From positions 62,001 through 126,000 of the forward strand of contig NZ_QZEX01000006.1 of the NCBI RefSeq assembly GCF_003646465.1: a stretch of 64,000 nucleotides of DNA, in the 5' to 3' direction. Within the stretch, counting starts at the first letter, position 1. Each line of letters starts with the position of its first letter. This DNA comes from Chachezhania antarctica (GTDB lineage Bacteria > Pseudomonadota > Alphaproteobacteria > Rhodobacterales > Rhodobacteraceae). The notes under the pieces are model-generated. The model ran no database searches, was not told where the DNA came from, and saw only the letters and a list, made by a program, of their open reading frames with translations. Positions 62,174 to 64,000 of this stretch are shown piece after piece. Made by a program: the position numbers and the translations under genes.

Positions 62174-63034
62174 TCAGGCCGCGGCGCGCCAGTCGGCGAT
62201 GGGGCGGCCGGCGAAGGTCGTGCGCAAAAGCTCGCGGCGGTGGCCGGCATAATCGTTCACCGCGTAATGCAGCGTCGCGAAATTGTCCCAGACGACCACG
62301 GTGCCGGGGGTCCACCGCAGGCGCATGCAAAACTCGGGCCGGGTGGCGTGGGTGCGCAGCGCATCGATAAGCGGTCGGCTTTCGGCCTCGGTCATGCCGT
62401 CCAGGCGGGTGACGTAGATCGGGTTCAGGTAAAGCGACCGGCGGCCCGTGGCCGGATCCGTCAGCACGGCCGGGTGAAACCGCTCGCGATCGGCTTCCGG
62501 ATCCAGCCGGGTCATCTTGATGGCGCCCTTGCTCTGCGTCTCCGCGGGCGGCGCCCATTTCACGCCGTAGGGCTTTCCGACGTGGATCGCGTCGCGTCCG
62601 TCCAGCAGCTCGCGCAGGCCGGGGGACAGGTGGTCCCACGCCAGGACCTGGTTGGCGAAGAGCGTGTCGCCTCCATATGGCGGCAGTTCCAGCGCGTTCA
62701 GAACCGATCCGGCGGGCGGTTCGGCGACGAAGCTCATGTCGGAATGCCAGTCGCCGCCGAAGGTGCCGGAGTGATCGTCGGCCTCCTTCAGGACGCGGAC
62801 CACCTGCGGATCGTCATCGGTCGGCACGATGTAGGGCAGCTGCACGGGCGTGCCGAAGACGCCCGTCAGCCGTTTCTGCGCCGCGATGTCCAGGTGCTGG
62901 CCGCGAAAGACCAGAACCAACCGACGGGAGAGCGCATCGCGCAGGGTTGCGGCGAGGTCGTCGGAAATCGGGCCCTTCAGGTCGATGCCCGAGATCTCGG
63001 CCCCGATGGTGCCTGTGATTGGGTCTTCCTGCAT
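62174..63034 (-). CDS. TauD/TfdA family 2-oxoglutarate-dependent dioxygenase
   Basis: Fe(II)/2-oxoglutarate dioxygenase of 286 residues. The iron ligands are His and Asp in GDWHSDMSF and a later His in NFATLHYAVNDY; the 2-oxoglutarate arginine is in HRRELLRTTFAG. The N-terminus starts TGTIGAEISGIDLKGPIS, the standard TauD/TfdA beginning. Members act on taurine, 2,4-D, alkyl sulfates and carnitine precursors; the substrate here is unknown. Alone on the minus strand with no transporter nearby. Confidence 0.9.
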   Translation of the reverse strand: MQEDPITGTIGAEISGIDLKGPISDDLAATLRDALSRRLVLVFRGQHLDIAAQKRLTGVFGTPVQLPYIVPTDDDPQVVRVLKEADDHSGTFGGDWHSDMSFVAEPPAGSVLNALELPPYGGDTLFANQVLAWDHLSPGLRELLDGRDAIHVGKPYGVKWAPPAETQSKGAIKMTRLDPEADRERFHPAVLTDPATGRRSLYLNPIYVTRLDGMTEAESRPLIDALRTHATRPEFCMRLRWTPGTVVVWDNFATLHYAVNDYAGHRRELLRTTFAGRPIADWRAAA

Positions 63035-63097
63035 GGTCTCGCTCCTTGGATTGTCGCGGACGCGATCCTTGCGCCGATCCGGACGGGGCGCAAGGCG

Positions 63098-64000
63098 TCA
63101 GCGGGGCAGGGGCCCGGTCGATGGCGGCAGCAGCGCGGCCGCGATCATGTCGGCGGCCGATGTCGACAGCGCCACCGGCGTGTCGTGGAGCGCGGCGAGC
63201 CGGGTGAGCGCCTGCAGGTCGGCATCGCCGCCATGGGGCTGCGTCGGGTCGATGAAGAAGATCACGGCGTCCAGTTCGCCCGTCGCGACAAGCGCGCCCA
63301 GTTGCTGGTCGCCGCCGCGCGCGCCGCGTTGGAGGCGCTGGACGGTGAGCGACGGCTCGGCCTCGACGATCATGCGGCCCGTGCCGCCGGTGCAGATCAG
63401 CCGATGCCCTTCCAGCGCGCGGGCATGGCGGTGAACCCAGGCCTTCAGGTGCGACTTGCGCATGTCATGGGCTGCCAGTGCGATCCGGCGGGGTGCGGTG
63501 GATTGCGCCCGCGCCCGCGCGGTGATCGACAGGATCGACCGGACCTGCGCCGCGAAGCCGTCACGGTCTGCCGGGAAGGCGCCCGCCAGCGCCGCCGTGC
63601 CCACGGTGAAACCTTCGGCGCCAGAGGCCGCGACCGTTGTCACGCGTTCTTCGCTGTCGATGCTGCCGGCCATCACCACGGGCTTGTCCACCGCCGCGCA
63701 GACCTGCGCCATAAGGTCCGCCACGTCGCCCTGGAACCGGTAGGCGAGAAGGTCGAGCCCGTGGACATGCTCCAGCTCCGCCAGCGCACGGGCGGAGGCG
63801 ACGATGTCTTCGGCCGGGCCTTCCAGAACGCTGGGATGGCCGGTGATCCGGCCCGGGAACGGGTAGTAGCGCAGCGGGTGGTAGCGGGTCAGCTGGGTGA
63901 CCGCCGCCGCGCGGGTGCCGCCCAGAAGGCAGTCGACATCCAGATCGATGGCCGCGCGGGCCGAGGCGAGTTCGCTTTTCTCGTCGAGGCTCACGACCTC
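63098..64000 (-). CDS. Methylglyoxal synthase domain fused to an N-terminal barrel-like domain (5' end outside window)
   Basis: The C-terminal about 130 residues are methylglyoxal synthase: RRIALAAHDMRKSHLKAWV, CTGGTGRMIVEA, GARGGDQQLGALV, IFFIDPTQPHGGDADLQALTRLA. This enzyme makes methylglyoxal from dihydroxyacetone phosphate. Before it lie at least 165 residues of alternating strands and helices with VDKPVVMAGSIDSEERVTTV and GAEGFTVGTAAL, like the end of a phosphate-binding TIM barrel and reminiscent of GlpP-type proteins. Normal methylglyoxal synthase has only about 150 residues. The frame stays open to base 64000, so the gene begins beyond the window; a GTG at 63994 is a possible internal start. 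Confidence 0.75.
   Translation of the reverse strand, partial: EVVSLDEKSELASARAAIDLDVDCLLGGTRAAAVTQLTRYHPLRYYPFPGRITGHPSVLEGPAEDIVASARALAELEHVHGLDLLAYRFQGDVADLMAQVCAAVDKPVVMAGSIDSEERVTTVAASGAEGFTVGTAALAGAFPADRDGFAAQVRSILSITARARAQSTAPRRIALAAHDMRKSHLKAWVHRHARALEGHRLICTGGTGRMIVEAEPSLTVQRLQRGARGGDQQLGALVATGELDAVIFFIDPTQPHGGDADLQALTRLAALHDTPVALSTSAADMIAAALLPPSTGPLPR

Overview
The window is a 64-kb chromosomal segment of a GC-rich alphaproteobacterium, most likely a Rhodobacterales (Roseobacter/Paracoccaceae-type) bacterium. Pointers are the overall base composition, the alphaproteobacterial operons his (hisB-H-A-F-E), yajC-secD-secF and ccmA-B-C-D-G, the B. subtilis-type PurB, the LolC/E-LolD pair, glnB-glnA, and tRNA genes with an encoded CCA end. 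There is no phage, plasmid, transposase or CRISPR signature; most of the DNA is core genome.

Layout: 0.1-2.1 kb lipoprotein export (lolC/E, lolD); 2.2-7.5 kb a HExxH lipoprotein, a thioesterase, a DUF2478 protein, a polysaccharide deacetylase interrupted by an in-frame TGA, tRNA-Tyr, rlmB, a Tat-exported YHS protein, a possible small RNA and a CoA-binding protein; 7.7-11.0 kb the histidine operon with a small membrane protein inside it; 11.2-15.1 kb an AsnC-domain protein, a fatty acid desaturase, a helix-hairpin-helix protein with a histone-H1-like tail, and serS; 15.1-17.1 kb a low-GC two-gene island (OLD-like AAA ATPase plus DUF4276/TOPRIM-like protein); 17.4-23.6 kb sec and cytochrome c maturation genes; 23.8-31.9 kb tautomerase, SDR, acnA, DUF1223, LpxL-like acyltransferase, EamA transporter and a FliG homologue; 32.0-38.4 kb two small secreted proteins, purB, DUF6314, a hydrolase-OsmC fusion, a DUF3445 protein, LemA and VOC proteins; 38.6-41.8 kb lipoprotein, porin and trigger factor; 41.9-46.6 kb a periplasmic molybdenum hydroxylase operon (Mo subunit, 2Fe-2S subunit, triheme cytochrome c); 47.0-51.6 kb a chemosensory cluster (PAS receptor, secreted PDC-like protein, MCP, CheD); 51.8-56.6 kb amidase, RNA methyltransferase, glucokinase, a decayed di-heme oxidoreductase fragment and a lytic transglycosylase; 57.1-61.8 kb a nuclease/phosphatase-like gene, glnA-glnB and bifunctional nnr; 61.9-64.0 kb tRNA-Leu, a TauD-type dioxygenase, and a methylglyoxal synthase domain fused to an N-terminal barrel-like region that runs off the window.

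Beyond the genes, three things stand out. First, the ATPase + DUF4276 pair looks horizontally acquired and has the composition of an OLD-like two-component defence module. Second, a dispersed composite element (a GGGGGC...GCCCCC hairpin followed by a CCCCGGAGTATTTGG...GAAAGAAGA box) recurs at least eight times, once in frame inside nnr; a second GC-rich palindrome family (CGCCGGATC core) sits at gene ends. Third, there are signs of recent decay: the nonsense codon in the deacetylase and the fragment of the di-heme oxidoreductase next to glk.

All product names rest on reading the translated sequence by eye; no database search was run.
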